Assembly (NCBI GenBank): GCA_009741485.1
Contig: CM019216.1
Span: forward strand, 27,979,741-28,043,740
Length of the DNA: 64,000 bases
Direction: 5' to 3'
Origin: Malurus cyaneus samueli
Taxonomy: Eukaryota; Chordata; Aves; Passeriformes; Maluridae
Part shown: positions 22,301 through 34,915 of the stretch, piece after piece
Layout of the letters: each line of letters begins with the position of its first letter
Numbering within the stretch: position 1 is the stretch's first letter
Program-made: the position numbers and the translations under genes
The notes under the pieces: generated by a model
Database searches by the model: none
What the model saw: only the letters and a program-made list of their open reading frames with translations
Told to the model about the DNA's origin: nothing

Positions 22301-25300
22301 TTAAAAATTTCGTAGCCACTGCTCACAAAGATTTTGTGTGTGTTTCTGTAAAATATATATTATTTTTAATGTCTTTGAACAGTCTGTGAAGGGTTCAAAA
22401 TTGTATACATAAACTAGGATTTTGTAAAGCTTCTATTGATACATCATTCTCTTCTCAGATATTAAAAAAGCTGCAGTCCTATATGATACAAACAATCCAG
22501 AGTTTTCATTGTGAACTATTTACATTTCTAGCTATTAGTGATATTAAAGATTAAATGTTTAGTAATAGGATTTTTGAACAAAAAGACAGTGAAGCAGTTT
22601 ATATATAAAAAGGCCAGTTTGGGAACTGGATGATAGAGGATGTTTACTTGTGTTTTGAACCATGATTTTTTTTAGTCTGTTTTCTTTTGACAATTCCATT
22701 GGTCTTGGAAAAAGCATCAAGAGCTATGCAAAACCACATGTAGTAGCAGTCTGAGCTTTCTCATCTTTTTTTCTTTGCACAATTTTTTAGCACTTGCCTG
22801 TTCTAAGAAAGCAAAGTATTTTTTCATTTATATTCATTATTCTCTAAATTTTAAATTAGCCTTTTATATGAAGTTATTTTCAAAGTAAAGTCATTGCACT
22901 TTTGCATATTTGCAATATTAACTTTAGAGCAATTTTGGCATTTGACATCAGGAGACTAAATTTTATACTGATAAAATTATACTGCACAGATATAGACAAA
23001 AAATTGTAAAACCTTGAGCAGTAGAGGGACGTGAAAAATCTGTGAGTATTTTAGTTACTTTAAGTGGTAAATCTCCTTGGTACTATTACTTATTACAAAA
23101 GGTTTGACATTGCATGACAAGCTACAGCTATGCAGTTTAATGTTCTGTTGGTCATGTGTTTTTAGCTATAGATGTAGAACAGGAAGGCAGCTGTTTGATG
23201 GAGCACATGGACCATGAGCCGAGGCAATTTGGAGGAAAGGACAGAATTTATGAGGGCTCTACATCATCCTAGGTTAACTCTATTGATTTTGGCCCAGGAT
23301 GCTACCTGCAAAGTATCAGGGTAATGGGTTTACACTTTATGGATGAGAATTAAAAGAGGCTTTATATGTGTATATGTGCTTGTGCCTAAGAATATGGAAC
23401 CAGGCTGTACAGAGAAATGTACAGAGAGATGTACAGAGCTACTTATACAGAGAGATGTACAAGTAGCTTTATGGGCTTAAATTGCAACATTATGTTGCTT
23501 AGCATTGCTGTAAGCATGCAGAGTGGATTGGTGACAGTTGTTCAAGAGCTGAAAATTAGGAACAAATTTGTCTGCAGTCATATCTTAGGGACGATTGACA
23601 CAATTGCTGCCATGAGCCACCAAAACATTGCGTTTCTGTGGTCCTGTGTCTCTGCTGAGTTTGATTAACTGTTGTGACTCTCTGCCTTGAACAAGTCTCA
23701 CTGGAAGCACATCTGTTAACTGGAGTAAAACTGAAGTGTTGTTGAGTCTGTTTGAATGGGATACGTCCATATAAGTCTAGTGTTTTGCAGAGTGAAGCAC
23801 ATTTTGCTCAAATGCATCTGGTAAATGTTCAGTTACACCCCAAGCCATGCATAGAAAGGAAACCTAAGAAAAGTGAAACCAAGGCATGGCTACCTACTTT
23901 TCTGGGGAAAAAAAAAAATGCATCTTTCTTTATTTATCACTGTTCATGAGTGCATCTGTATTTTTTAAATTACTTTGTGTTCTGCATATCCCTAACTTCC
24001 TGCAGTCTTAATAGTCTGTTTTGTTTCCCTTAGGTTTCTCCAAAAAGCTGTTTTTCAATATACTCACAGAGAGGAACTGTATTTATTTGAAGGTGGAAAT
24101 TGCAGAATTATATGAATTGATTCTTCTAGTGTATATGTAAAAAGTGTGTAAATTCCTTTGAGATTAAATTCACAGTACTTTTTTTTTGTATTTCAGAGCA
24201 AAATTAGATATTGATTTTTTAATGAGAAATCTATTCTAAGAATATAGAGCCTTACTAATATATTATGATTCTTGTATTTTGTGTTTTTAGATGATTTGAT
24301 ATTGATTGTAGTTTTTAAATTTAAAAGCTCTCACTTTTTCAAGCAAAATACCTCCATAATTTATTAAGCAAGGTTTTTTTTAATCTTTCTACATTAGCTT
24401 AAACCAAAACATCACCTCTTAAAGAGGTATCTGTCAAACAATTATCCACTCACTATTAAAAGGCTATCAACACAAGTTGTTGGGACACAACTGATCAGTT
24501 CAGGGATTCAGCAGGAATTTGCAGGTTTGTTCACTTGCAACATCCCTTTTTCTGGTGGGGCTATTTCAAGTTCTAAGCTTGTCCCTGTCTGACCAGGTTG
24601 AAGCAGTCCATGTAGAAAAGCAGTTCTAGTTACATGGCTGGTAGACAGTGCTCTATCTTTCATTCAGCCAAGGTGATCTGATTCTTTCTTTCTTGGTATT
24701 TACTCGTATGGGGTCAAAAGGAAAACAGCTGAGATTTCCATGATGTAAAGTGATGATAAAATGAACAATATGAGGGAAGAATCTTGAGAACAGCAGCAAC
24801 AGGAGTGCTTCTTGTTCTGGAAGGGTTTGCCCTCTCATTTTTTATAGGGTTTGTAGTTTGGGAGTGCTTTTGACTCTATCCTTGAAGAATTTATGGTTGT
24901 GGGCTTTTTCCTGCCTGTCTGTAAGTGTTTGCCATATTTCTCTGAAATCAAGACCTTGACAGAGTGATTCATATTTTCTGTCGCATTCTGTTGGATTACT
25001 GCAACGTATTGTGCTGGGATTAGCCTTAAAACTACCTGTTGATCTCATCCTGTGCCTTTTTACTTTCCCTTTGCTTCCTGTGAGTTGTATTTCATCTTTC
25101 ACCTTTCCTTCCTGTGTACTGGTAGACTAAGACCGCAGAAGAAAGCCTTCTTTAATGTATAAAAGACAGCTAACTTTCACATACAACTTTACCGAAGAAG
25201 GCCTAAATTTGAAAGCTTTCAATGAAAGCCAAAGTTTGATGAACTTTCTGTGAGGGCAGCTTGCTAGTTATGTGAAAGTTGCAGAGGTAGAAAGGAAGTA

Positions 25301-25964
25301 GTCTTTCTGGCATTTTACTTAATGGTGTGAAATACCAGGTGTTAAAATTTGAAGTCAGGCACTTGCATGTCTGGAATTCATAAATAAACCAAGAAAATCA
25401 ATAAGTGACTTTGGCAACTGCCACCCTTTTGACTCTTTTGTCAGAGGCCAAGAACTGAATGAACAAGAAAATTAAAAGTGTTTTCCCTGAAGGAAAAGTA
25501 CATTTTCCTCCAGGCTAAAGCTGTGGCCACAGAGAGTACAGGAAGGCTTTTATTACCGTGTGCTCAGCTGGATTCACTGTGGCTGGTTTCTGGGTGCCCA
25601 CCAAAGTAGCTCTGTCACTCCCTTGCTCAGCTGGGCTGGGGAGAGAAAATACACTGAATGGCTCAAGGGCCCAGATAAGGGCAAGGAGAGATCACTGAGC
25701 AGTTACTGTCATGGACAAAACGGACTCAGTGTGGGGAAATAAATTTAACTTACTGCAAATCAGAATCAGAATAGGGTCATAATAAATAAACCCAAATCTT
25801 AAAGCACCTTCCCCCACCCTTTCCTTCATACTGGGCTCAACTTCACTCCTCATTTTCTCTATCTTCTCTCTCAGAACAGCACATGGATGGCAAATGGGGG
25901 CTGCATTCAGTTCATCACATCATCTCTGCCCTTTTCAGGGGAGAATTCAGTCTTCCCTGCTCCA
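19326..25964 (+). other. RIMS1 intron 1 segment, mostly unique
   Basis: AT-rich intron with no recognised exon or RNA gene. It holds a small TGTACAGAGA-type tandem repeat at 23406-23462. Open frames are all under 90 codons and lack domains. Confidence 0.6.
23406..23462. repeat. Short minisatellite, 12-bp TGTACAGAGARA unit
   Basis: Consecutive copies TGTACAGAGAAA, TGTACAGAGAGA and TGTACAGAGCTA are followed, after ACT, by another related copy (TATACAGAGAGA, then TGTAC). GCTACTT and AAGTAGC around the last copy also form a 7-bp inverted repeat. Confidence 0.75.
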
Positions 25965-27260
25965 GTGTGGAACAGATCATCTTGAGTGCCATCATCCAGT
26001 GCATCTAGGACAACCAAGGGATCAGGCCCAGCCAGCCTGGGTTTAGGAAAGGCAGGTCCTGCATGACTAACCAGATTTCCTTTAATGACCAGGTGACCTG
26101 CCTAGTGGGTGAGGGAAAGACTGTGCATGTACTCTGCCCAGACATCAGCAAAGCCTCTGATACTGACTTCCTCTGAAAAGATGACAGCCCATGGCTTGGA
26201 CAGGTCCACTCTTATCTGTGCTAAAACTGGCCAGGCCTAGAGAGTGCTGGTGAATGGAGTCACACCTAGCTGATGGCTGGTCACCAGTGGTGTTCCCCAG
26301 GGCTCCCAACTGGGGCCAGTCCTATTTAATGTCTTTATCTGGGTGAGGAGATTAAGTGCACCTCGGTAAGTTTGCACTTCTATTGTTGCCTATTGGTACC
26401 TATTGTTGCACCAATGCCAAGTTGAGTTGGAGTGCTGGTCTGCTGGAGCACAGGAAGGATCTGGACAGGCTGAATCAATGGTCCAAGGCCAATTGTGTGA
26501 GGTTCAACAAGGCCAACAGCCTTGGGTCACAACAACCCCAAGCAGTGCTAGAGGCTGGGGACAGAGTGCCTGGAAAGCTGCCTGATGGAAGCGGACCTGG
26601 GGGTGCTGGGTGACATTGGATGAGCATGGCCAGTATGCCAGGGGGCCAAGACGCCCAATGGCATCCTGGCTTCTGTCAGCAATAATGTGGCCAGCAGGGC
26701 CAGGGAAGGGATCGTCCCTCTATCTCAGCATGGGTGAGGCTTCACCTTGAGTGGTGTATGCAGTTCTGGGCCCCTCACTGCAAGCACAGTGAGGTGCTGG
26801 AGCGAGTCCAGAGAAGGGCAATGGAGCTGGTGAAGGGTTTGGAGCACAGGTCTTGTGAAGAGCAGCTGAGGGAGCTGGGTGGGGATGCTTATGCTGGAGA
26901 GAAGGAGCCTCAAGGGTGACTTTATCACTCTCTACAACTCCCTGAAAGGAGGCTGTAGCCAGGTGGGGATCAGTCTCTTCTCCTGGACAACCAGTGACAG
27001 GACAAGAGGAAATGGCGTCAAGCCATACCAGGAGAGGTTCAGGCTGGACATGAGGATGAATTTCTTCACTGAAAGGGTGGTTAAGCATTTGAGTGAACTG
27101 CCCAGGGAAGTGGTTGAGTCATCATCCCTGCAAGTGTACAAGAAAGGACTGAATGTGGCACTTAGCACTAGGGTTTAGTTGACAGGGTGACATTGGTGGA
27201 AGGCTGTACTCAATGATCTTGGAGTTCTTTTCCAACTTTTAAGATTTTGATTCTGTAATT
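25965..27260 (+). mobile_element. CR1 LINE fragment with RT C-terminal part, plus orientation
   Basis: A roughly 1.3-kb 5'-truncated CR1. It begins in ORF2 reverse-transcriptase sequence (block AACAGATCATCTTGAGTGCC; GTGTTCCCCAGGGCTC near 26290 encodes the GVPQG motif), then runs through the 3' region (ATGGCATCCTGGCTTCTGTC, AGAGAAGGGCAATGGAGCTGG, CTGAAAGGAGGCTGTAG). It ends with GATCTTGGAGTTCTTTTCC and GATTCTGTAATT. Multiple frame breaks make it inactive. CR1 RT copies the element mRNA at the target site. Confidence 0.92.
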
Positions 27261-30200
27261 ATCCCCTCTGCACTGACACGGTCACTGATGGGCTTGGCCT
27301 TGGCTAGTGGTAGGTCCATCTTGGAAGGCAGCTGGCATTTGGCTCTATTGGACATGGGGGAAGCTTTGAGCAACTTCTTGCAGGAGTCACTCTGTAGATC
27401 CCCAGCTACCAAAACCTTGCCACTCAAACCCAAGGCAGTTCCATAGTTTGTCAGAATCTAGCAGTCTGCAAATTTCTTTGTGCTGTGAAGTTGAGCCTTT
27501 CTTACTGGATAGCAAAATATCCTTTGGAGAACTGCATCCCAGGGTTATCAGCATCCTATTTTTGTTAGTTCCCATATATGTTTTGTTTCATGTTGTATGC
27601 CTGAAAGGTATTGCTACGGTTTATTCTCTTGAAGACAGTTCAAATCATGCCCTATAGTAGTATGGTTCTTCCCAACTGAATTCAAAACCAGTTCATAATA
27701 AAGTTATGTATGAGTCTTTGTCTCAAACTGTATTTTTCATTAAGGCTTTCAGCTTTACTTACCTTCCAGATGTTTAAATCATGGTGCTTGCATGGATATA
27801 TATTACATCTATATCTTACCTATTACATACAGTGTGTCTAATACATCAGAGTTCAATCTGTAATATTTTAAGAATTTGTGCAGTTTTTCTTTCTTGTCAT
27901 TCCAGGCATTATGATCATGTTCTTCATAAAATAAAATCTTAGCCAAATCAAGCTGTGTTAAAAAGCCAGTGTGAACATATTAAATTGCATTTCTGTTTAA
28001 GGTGAGCTTCCTGCAAAACTGTAAGGAAAATGCAGTGTTGTTCAGTGCAAATGTCATTCTCAGTTCATAAAAAGTTGCTAAGACGACAAACTGTGGTTGG
28101 TGTTCAGAGATACCCTCTGCCATGACTTGACAGGGCTTTGTATGTCAGCACTGTCTCTGCAGGTGTGGTATCAGCGCAGAAGCTGTGCTGGTGTCTCCCA
28201 GGAGGGGCTTTGGTTGTCTAAATACAGGTGTCAGATGGCATTTGAGATGTCCAGTGGTACTACTTCTTGATTTTAGAAGTGAAGAATGGGTAGAGGAATG
28301 GATTCTGTTGTAAATCAGGTTTTGCAGCCATGGGTAGCAGGGATGGAGGGTGCCTGTAAGCAGGAGAATGTTTCTGGAGTTGACCAGAACAGAGCTCCCT
28401 TGGGCATATCCTGGGTATTTCCTCAACTGGAAGTGGTGCCCAGACACTTTCAGGTTTCATTGCTGGACACAGACAGAAATGGCAAAGTTTTCACCTCAGT
28501 TAATGATTCTGATTGTGTTTTCAGACCTGTGTAGCAGCATGCCCCTTTCTTCAGATCCCTCCTGCATAATTTTTGAGATCACTGTCTTTCCTTTGGGAAC
28601 CTTTCAATTCTCAGATACTATTATGGCTGTTGAAGAAAGCATATTTCTGTCCACATGAGAAGCAGTACCTTTTGAATGTGAATTATCATTAAACTGCTGT
28701 CAATGAAACTGAGATAATTTGATAACATCCTTATTTTATTTTATTGCATTAAGCTTCATGTTTGCTAAGGTGTTTTAAATGCCCTCACAAGGTAGCCACC
28801 AAATTAATGAGAAAAGACTGCAAAATAGTCAGCATTTTGCATTGTGCTGGCAAGGCTCTTCACAAGAAAAGTTGTGGCTGCTTAGTTGCTGTGGGAGAGG
28901 AGAAATGAGGAGAGAGGACAAGAGTGTCATCTGAGGGACAGCAGGAAAGGAGAAAGGACACAAGAAGTGGGAAACTGTAAGAAAGCACAGGTCCCTTAAG
29001 GCACAAAAAGTTGTACTCAGAGGGGATTACAGGCAGTGGTGGGGGGATCTGACAGAGGAGGAATATATGGCAGGAGAAGGGTGTTAGGTGAAGGCTGGAA
29101 TTAGCTGGGATGGTAGTCTTGGATGTAGGTTGTGAGGGATGCAGCTGCCTATTCGTCTAGTACAGAACAAGCATAAAATAGCCCTTCTGCACCCTGAGAA
29201 CTGGGTAATGAAAAGTGATGGATCCTCTGGTAGCAGACCCCGGACTTGCTTATTTATGTGTCTGTTTCCCTTTGGGCTTGAACTGGAGATGGTGAAGCAC
29301 ACAAATCACGAGGAGGTGAACATTTATTTTCAACGTGATAATAAATAAATTAGAAAGCAAGTAGAAAATGCAAAGGCTTAGAAATTCTCAGAATGTAAGC
29401 CAGCCTCATGGCTGTGAAGAGAAGGGTCTGAGTCATTAGGTTCAGACACTTGGAGCTTGGCAGAGCTGCTTTCACAGATCTCAGCAGGCTCAGGTGGTAC
29501 AGCGAGAGCATCCGGAAACGCAGGGTAGCTTGACTGAAGAAGGAAGAGTACACCTCAGTTCATTTGAATTCGACATTCCCAGAAAATAATAATTTTATAG
29601 TATTATCTATCTACTCTTTGGCTGCCCCATACCTTCTCACTCAAAGTTGAAACCATGTAAGAGATCTGGTCTGGTTTAAAAGAAGGATGGTTGGTCTCCT
29701 TGTTTGTAGCAGAGGACTTGGAAACCAAGCTCAGCCACATCTTAGAGTTTCTACACCTGATGGTAGTAATCCACATTATTATTTTTCAAGGTAATTCCCT
29801 ATGTTAATTCAGTCTCAGACTTTTTGAGATTTTGTGGTTTCGAATACTTGGGATTTTCTTTAATCTTTTTACTCATAAGAAGAATGCTTTCTCTATTTAG
29901 GAAGGGGCCCCTGCTATCACAGGAGCTGTATGATGGAGTTTGTAGAAATGCCCTGAACTAGGAGATTATCTTGCTTACAAAGTAAGCAGAAAGAAGTGAG
30001 ATGAGATTTAAAGAGCACAAGTAGATCAGCTGTAAGGCAGCTCTAAATGTTTTGTTAGTCTCAAGGTTTATAGGCAGGGTGCCATGTCCCCTGTGTCTGT
30101 CCAGCCTTGTCATCTCCAGCCTGACATATTGGAGGTTATGTGCATGTACATATTAATCTGTGCAGGCTTGGTGCCTGAGGGAACGGTGTGTGTTTGTGTG

Positions 30201-31864
30201 TTTTTGTTTTTAATTAAAGGTGGCATCTCTGCATTTTGGGTAGGTGAAGAACAGAGCTAAAAAGAATTGATTAAATGGAAAGAAAAAGGAGTAAAAGATG
30301 TTGACATTTCAGGCAAGTACATCTAAAGACTCAGCAGGTGAGCAGAAGGGTGAATAATAGGGGCCAAATAGTTCACTGTGCAGTAGAAACCTTAATCAGA
30401 ATGTGTAAAGGTCCCTGCTTTGCTAAATCAGCAGCTGCTCTTGGCTGGGAAAACTCCCTGGCAATCTTCTGTAGTTTTTCCCCCAGTACCACACTCCGGT
30501 GTGTCGGGGTGACTCTTTGGTCCCTTCAGGCAGTGTGTGGAGGTTTTCCTGGTGTTGTGTGTGGCTGTGCATATATGCCTGTCATATATAGTAGTTTGGG
30601 AGACAGCGTTAGAAAACTTGGCTCCAGTTTTTAAGGTAAGCCATGTAGGTGCCTAATCTCATAGGCTGCATATTGCTTGGGATGAGCAAGCATGATTTTA
30701 GGCAGTCTTATTTTACTCCTGCTTTGGTATCATGGACCTGGTTGGCCACTTCTAGCACAGATCCCACCACCTGGAACATCTGGCTGTTACTCTGCATTTT
30801 CCGCACTGGTACCATGGAAAGGGAGTGGAGAGGAAATAGCATGTAAATCCTATAGAAGTATCATAGCAGTGTCTGCCTTGGTACTGCACTGTGTGATCCA
30901 TCCTTTAAGGCAGCTAGAAAGGAGAAGAGGAGCATTTCCAGTTTATTATTGCCTGCCCCCCCCACCTCCAGTGTAGAAAGCCCAATTAGGCTACAATATG
31001 AATCTTCTTTTGATGATTGAAGTTGGTCACTGATTAATACTGTGATTAACACGTAACTGAACCTTGACTCTCCTGGGCTGGTCTAGCTCTTTCTTTTCTA
31101 CATGTTGGAGAAAGTAATGAGTTTTCCAAGGCAATGAGAAACAGATAAGCCAGTAGTTCTATCTTGTATCTGGGCAGCCAGAAGATGGATAGGGAAGAGG
31201 CAAAGAAATATATCAGTGCTCCATTTGGGAGGGGTGACTGCAGAACACAGTCTTGGATTAAACTTAAGTTTTGGTTGTTTTGAATGACCTTAAGGATTGG
31301 AGGATATGGACTTTAATATGAGACAGATGTCTGCCCTAGTATGCTTGATAAGGCATGCACCATGAAACCTCAAACTGAAATAGATGTAATCATGTCTTCA
31401 CAGCTACACAAGCAAATGCTACTGTTCACAAATTGCTGCTGACCACAAGTGTGCACCTTAAGAAGCAGCAGCCCATCCCCCCCAAAAAAACCCTGCTCCT
31501 GAATGGGTGATATTCATTAGAATAAAAAAAGAAAAAAAAATAAGGATGAGGGAGAGGCAGAGAGACACAAATAAATTGATCTGTTGAGGAAGAAGGTTGA
31601 GCAGCCTAGGATATCTTGGGGGTTGCACTAAGGAAAGGAAGAAAGATAGGTATTTCAAATCCATGATGTGTTGTAGCTTGGGACTGACAATTTTGTATTT
31701 CTTCTCCAAATTACAGAATAAGCACTTTGGTAGAAATGAAATTTGACATCAGCTGCCTGATTTATCAGTAATGTCTTGCTCCTGTACCAACCTGTGTCTA
31801 CTAATTTTAAATTTGTAATTTCAAGAAGTCAGGATATGGTAGCAATGCTATGACCATCATATGT
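27261..31864 (+). other. RIMS1 intron 1 segment, unique
   Basis: Intron DNA with no recognised exon, repeat or RNA gene. The few frames near 100 codons (28145-28447 minus, 28350-28658 plus) overlap each other on opposite strands and show no domain. Confidence 0.6.
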
Positions 31865-32835
31865 GTTGGAATCAGGGAACCTTGGGTTGCAAGGGACCTA
31901 AAAGGTCATCAAGTTCAAACTACCCTGCCATGGGCAGGGACACCTTCTACTACACCAGGTTGCTCAAAGCCCCATCCAACTCGACCATGAATACTTCCAG
32001 GGATAGGGCATCCAAAACTTCTCTGGGAAACCTGTTTCAGTGCTTCACCACCCTCAAACCCAAGAATTTCTCACTAATATCGTGTCTAAACCTGTCATCT
32101 TTCCGTGTGAAGCCATTCCCCCTTGTCCTGTCACTACATGCTCTTATAAAAAGTACATCTTCAGTTTTCTTGTAGGTTCCCTTCAGGTATGGGAAGGCTG
32201 CAGTTAAATCATCCCAGAGCCTGCTCTTTTCCAGGCTGAACAGTCTCAATTCTTCCAGCCTTTCTTCACAGGAGAGGTGCTTCATCCCTCTAATTTACTT
32301 GGTGGCTTTCCTCTGGACTCGAGCCAACAGGCTGATGTCCTTCCTGTTCCGAGGACCCCACAGCTGGACGCAGCACTCCAGGTGGAATCTCAGCAGAAGA
32401 GAGCAGAGGGCAGGATCCCCTCCCTCGCCCTGCTGGCCACGCTGCTTTGGGTGCAGCGCAGGACACTTTTGGCTTTCTGGGCTGAAAGCACACGTTACTG
32501 GTCAGGTCCAGCCTCTCCTCCACCAGCACCCCAAGTCTTCTCAGCAGATCTGCCCTTGATCTGTTCATCCCCCGGGCTGGATTGACACCAGGGATTGCCC
32601 TGACCCAGGTGCAGCACCTCACATTTGGTTCTGTTGAACCTCATGAGAGTCCCCAGGCCCAATTCTCGAGGTTGTCTGGGTCCCTCTGGATGCCATCCCA
32701 TCCTTCAGCCGCACCATTCAGCCTGGTGTCATCTGCAAATGTGCTGGGGGTGCACTCAATCCCTTTGTTTGTGTCATTAATAAAGATAGTAAATAACACT
32801 GGTCCCAATACAGACCCCTGAGGGACACCACATCA
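31865..32835 (-). mobile_element. CR1 LINE fragment A, minus orientation
   Basis: A roughly 1-kb 5'-truncated CR1 3' region. Plus-strand landmarks: TGCCATGGGCAGGGACACC, CTTCTCTGGGAAACCTG, CCAGGCTGAACAGTCTCAA, GGTGTCATCTGCAAATGTG and GGTCCCAATACAGACCCCTG. The terminal octamers at its 3' end are eroded. The stretch 32413-32771 is nearly identical to 43772-44132 in CR1 fragment B although the rest of the two elements is well diverged. Confidence 0.9.
32413..32771 (-). repeat. Near-identical CR1 patch, copy A
   Basis: This 359-bp stretch matches 43772-44132 with no substitution that I can find. The only differences are four single-base length changes in homopolymers (G, C, T and C runs). Outside it, the two CR1 copies differ every few bases. 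Confidence 0.88.
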
Positions 32836-34358
32836 CAGGTGAACATCAGGAGAGTCATCCATTGCAAGAGCAGGGGGTTGATGATCCTGGTCTTCTGAAA
32901 ACAATTTTTCCTTTTATTTAATTAATGTGAAACACCTGAAAGGTACCAGCTCTTGATTTTGAGTTGTCTAACGCAATTGATGGGCAACAACCAGATTGTA
33001 TGCTGGGATCCAGCACTTCCGGAGGGGTTGCCTTAAGACAATGTAATGATTTATTTCCCATGTCTTCAATACTTCCAGTTGAATTTAGAGGGTAGGGATT
33101 TGTCAGAAGTGCCAGCTGTAATGGGCTTTTGCTAATTCAGCTGCTTGTTTGCCAGAAATTATAATCAGGGTATCTGATTTCTTTGCAGAGGTGTGCTGTT
33201 TTGCCATGATGCTGGGTATAGCTGTAGCTTTAAGACTTCTAGCAATCCTATAACAAGTGCCAGGAGCAATTACCAATCATTGTCATCCAGAAAATTTGTC
33301 ATTGTTCTGGTAGTGCTACTCGGAGTTTCATACTTCTTGATTTCATTTTAAGAAAGAATCAGTCTGGATGTTAAGTTATTGGGCAGAGACTTGAGATACA
33401 ATTAACCTTTGTGTGCTGCCACTCTGGAGAAGCTGGAGTCTGCCTGTACCTCAGGTCTGCTTTTGTTAAATGGAGATAATGCTTTTCTCTTCCTTTCAGT
33501 TGTCCATCTGCTTTCTTCAGATCATGTCTTGTCTCAGTGTCACTCACTTCCTATTAGTTTGGATAATCCCTAGGCTTCAATCCCAAGAATCCATAGTCTC
33601 AGTAGAGGTTTCAGGGCTCAGTGCTGCAAGGCAAAACAATAATAATAAAAAATCCAAATAACTAGCTTTGTTGATGTCTGCAGCTGGCTCTCACTTCATC
33701 CTCTACCAAAATATGAACTGTATTTGGAGTTCTGTCTGGCCTGCTACCTCATGGAAAGTGAAATCTTATGCTTTGTTCAAGATGATAATTTCTTAAGAAT
33801 CAGATATAAATTCCTTGAGAATCAGATACAAATAATTGTGGCAAAGAAAGATATAAATCTATTGTACATGATACATGGTACTAGGAATTGCTATTTTACA
33901 ATGGTATTTTAACAGCAAATTCTACACGGATTGTGAGACAGGTTCACGTTTGCTGCTTTTAAACTCAGCTGTTTGATATAGTTAACTCAGTTACCTAATT
34001 GCTTGGGTAACACATCTTCCACATAGACACAATTTTGTTATATACTAAAATGTGTTGGCTGATAATATCCTTGAATCTCTTCACCTGCACTTTGTGTTTA
34101 AAGTCAGCCAGGCAGCTCAGTGCTGTACCCAAAGAGGCAAAGATCCCATCATGTGGTATCACCATATGTGGTTCCCCTGCATGTTGTGAAGTTATTTGAG
34201 ACTGCATATGCATTTGAAACAGCTAGTGACCAGCATTTCTTCTTGTGTTGAAATTTCATGCTTTGGTGCTTGATGACAGGGAATATTGTTTACTGCATGA
34301 GCAGGGAGCATGTTTAACAAAACTCTATTTGCATTAAAATGCCCTCCACAAGAAAATT
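32836..34358 (+). other. RIMS1 intron 1 segment, unique
   Basis: AT-rich intron between two CR1 copies. No exon, RNA gene or repeat recognised. Confidence 0.6.
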
Positions 34359-34915
34359 ATAGAATCACATAAGCACTGGGATTGGAAAAGGCCTTTGAGA
34401 TCATTGAGTCCAACTTAGCCCCACACAGCCAAGTCCACCACTAAACCATGTCCTTAAGTCCCACATCTGTCACACACCTGTTCAATACCTCTAGGGATGG
34501 TGACTCCACCAATTCCCTGGGAAGTTTGTCCCAATGTTTGACAATCCTCTCCATGAAGAAATTGTTCCTAATACCTAATCCAAACCTTTCCCAACACATC
34601 TTGAGGCCACTTCCTCTTCTGCTATTGCTTGTCACCCAGAAGAAGAGGCCGATCCCCTCATGGCTGCAACCTCCTTTTAGCACTTGTAGAGAGTGATAAG
34701 GTCTTCTTGAGCCTCCTTGTCTCCAGGCTACACATCCCCAGCTGCCTCAGCTGCTCCTCACAGGACTTGTGCTCCAGACCTTTTACCAGCTCTGTTGCCC
34801 TTCTCTGGCTGGACATTGTCCAGCACCTCAATGTACTTCTTTCAGGGAGGGGCCCAGAACTGGACACTGGATTCCAGGTGCAGCCTCACCAGTGCTGAGT
34901 ACAGGGGGAAAATCA
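34359..34915 (-). mobile_element. CR1 LINE fragment, minus orientation, 3' end preserved
   Basis: Plus-strand start ATAGAATCACATAAGCACTG preserves the CR1 3' terminus (reverse complement of the ATTCTATG-type repeat). It continues through TCATTGAGTCCAAC, CTAAACCATGTCCTTAAGTC, TTCCCTGGGAAGTTTG and CTCCTCACAGGACTTG. Truncated at its 5' end near GTGCTGAGTACAGGG. About 550 bp, non-coding. Confidence 0.92.

Noticed and set aside
32277..32622. Overlapping frames at 32.3-32.6 kb and the 197-codon frame at 43547-44140
   Set aside because: These are CR1 3'-region sequence read in arbitrary frames; their similarity to one another reflects the repeat, not a gene family.
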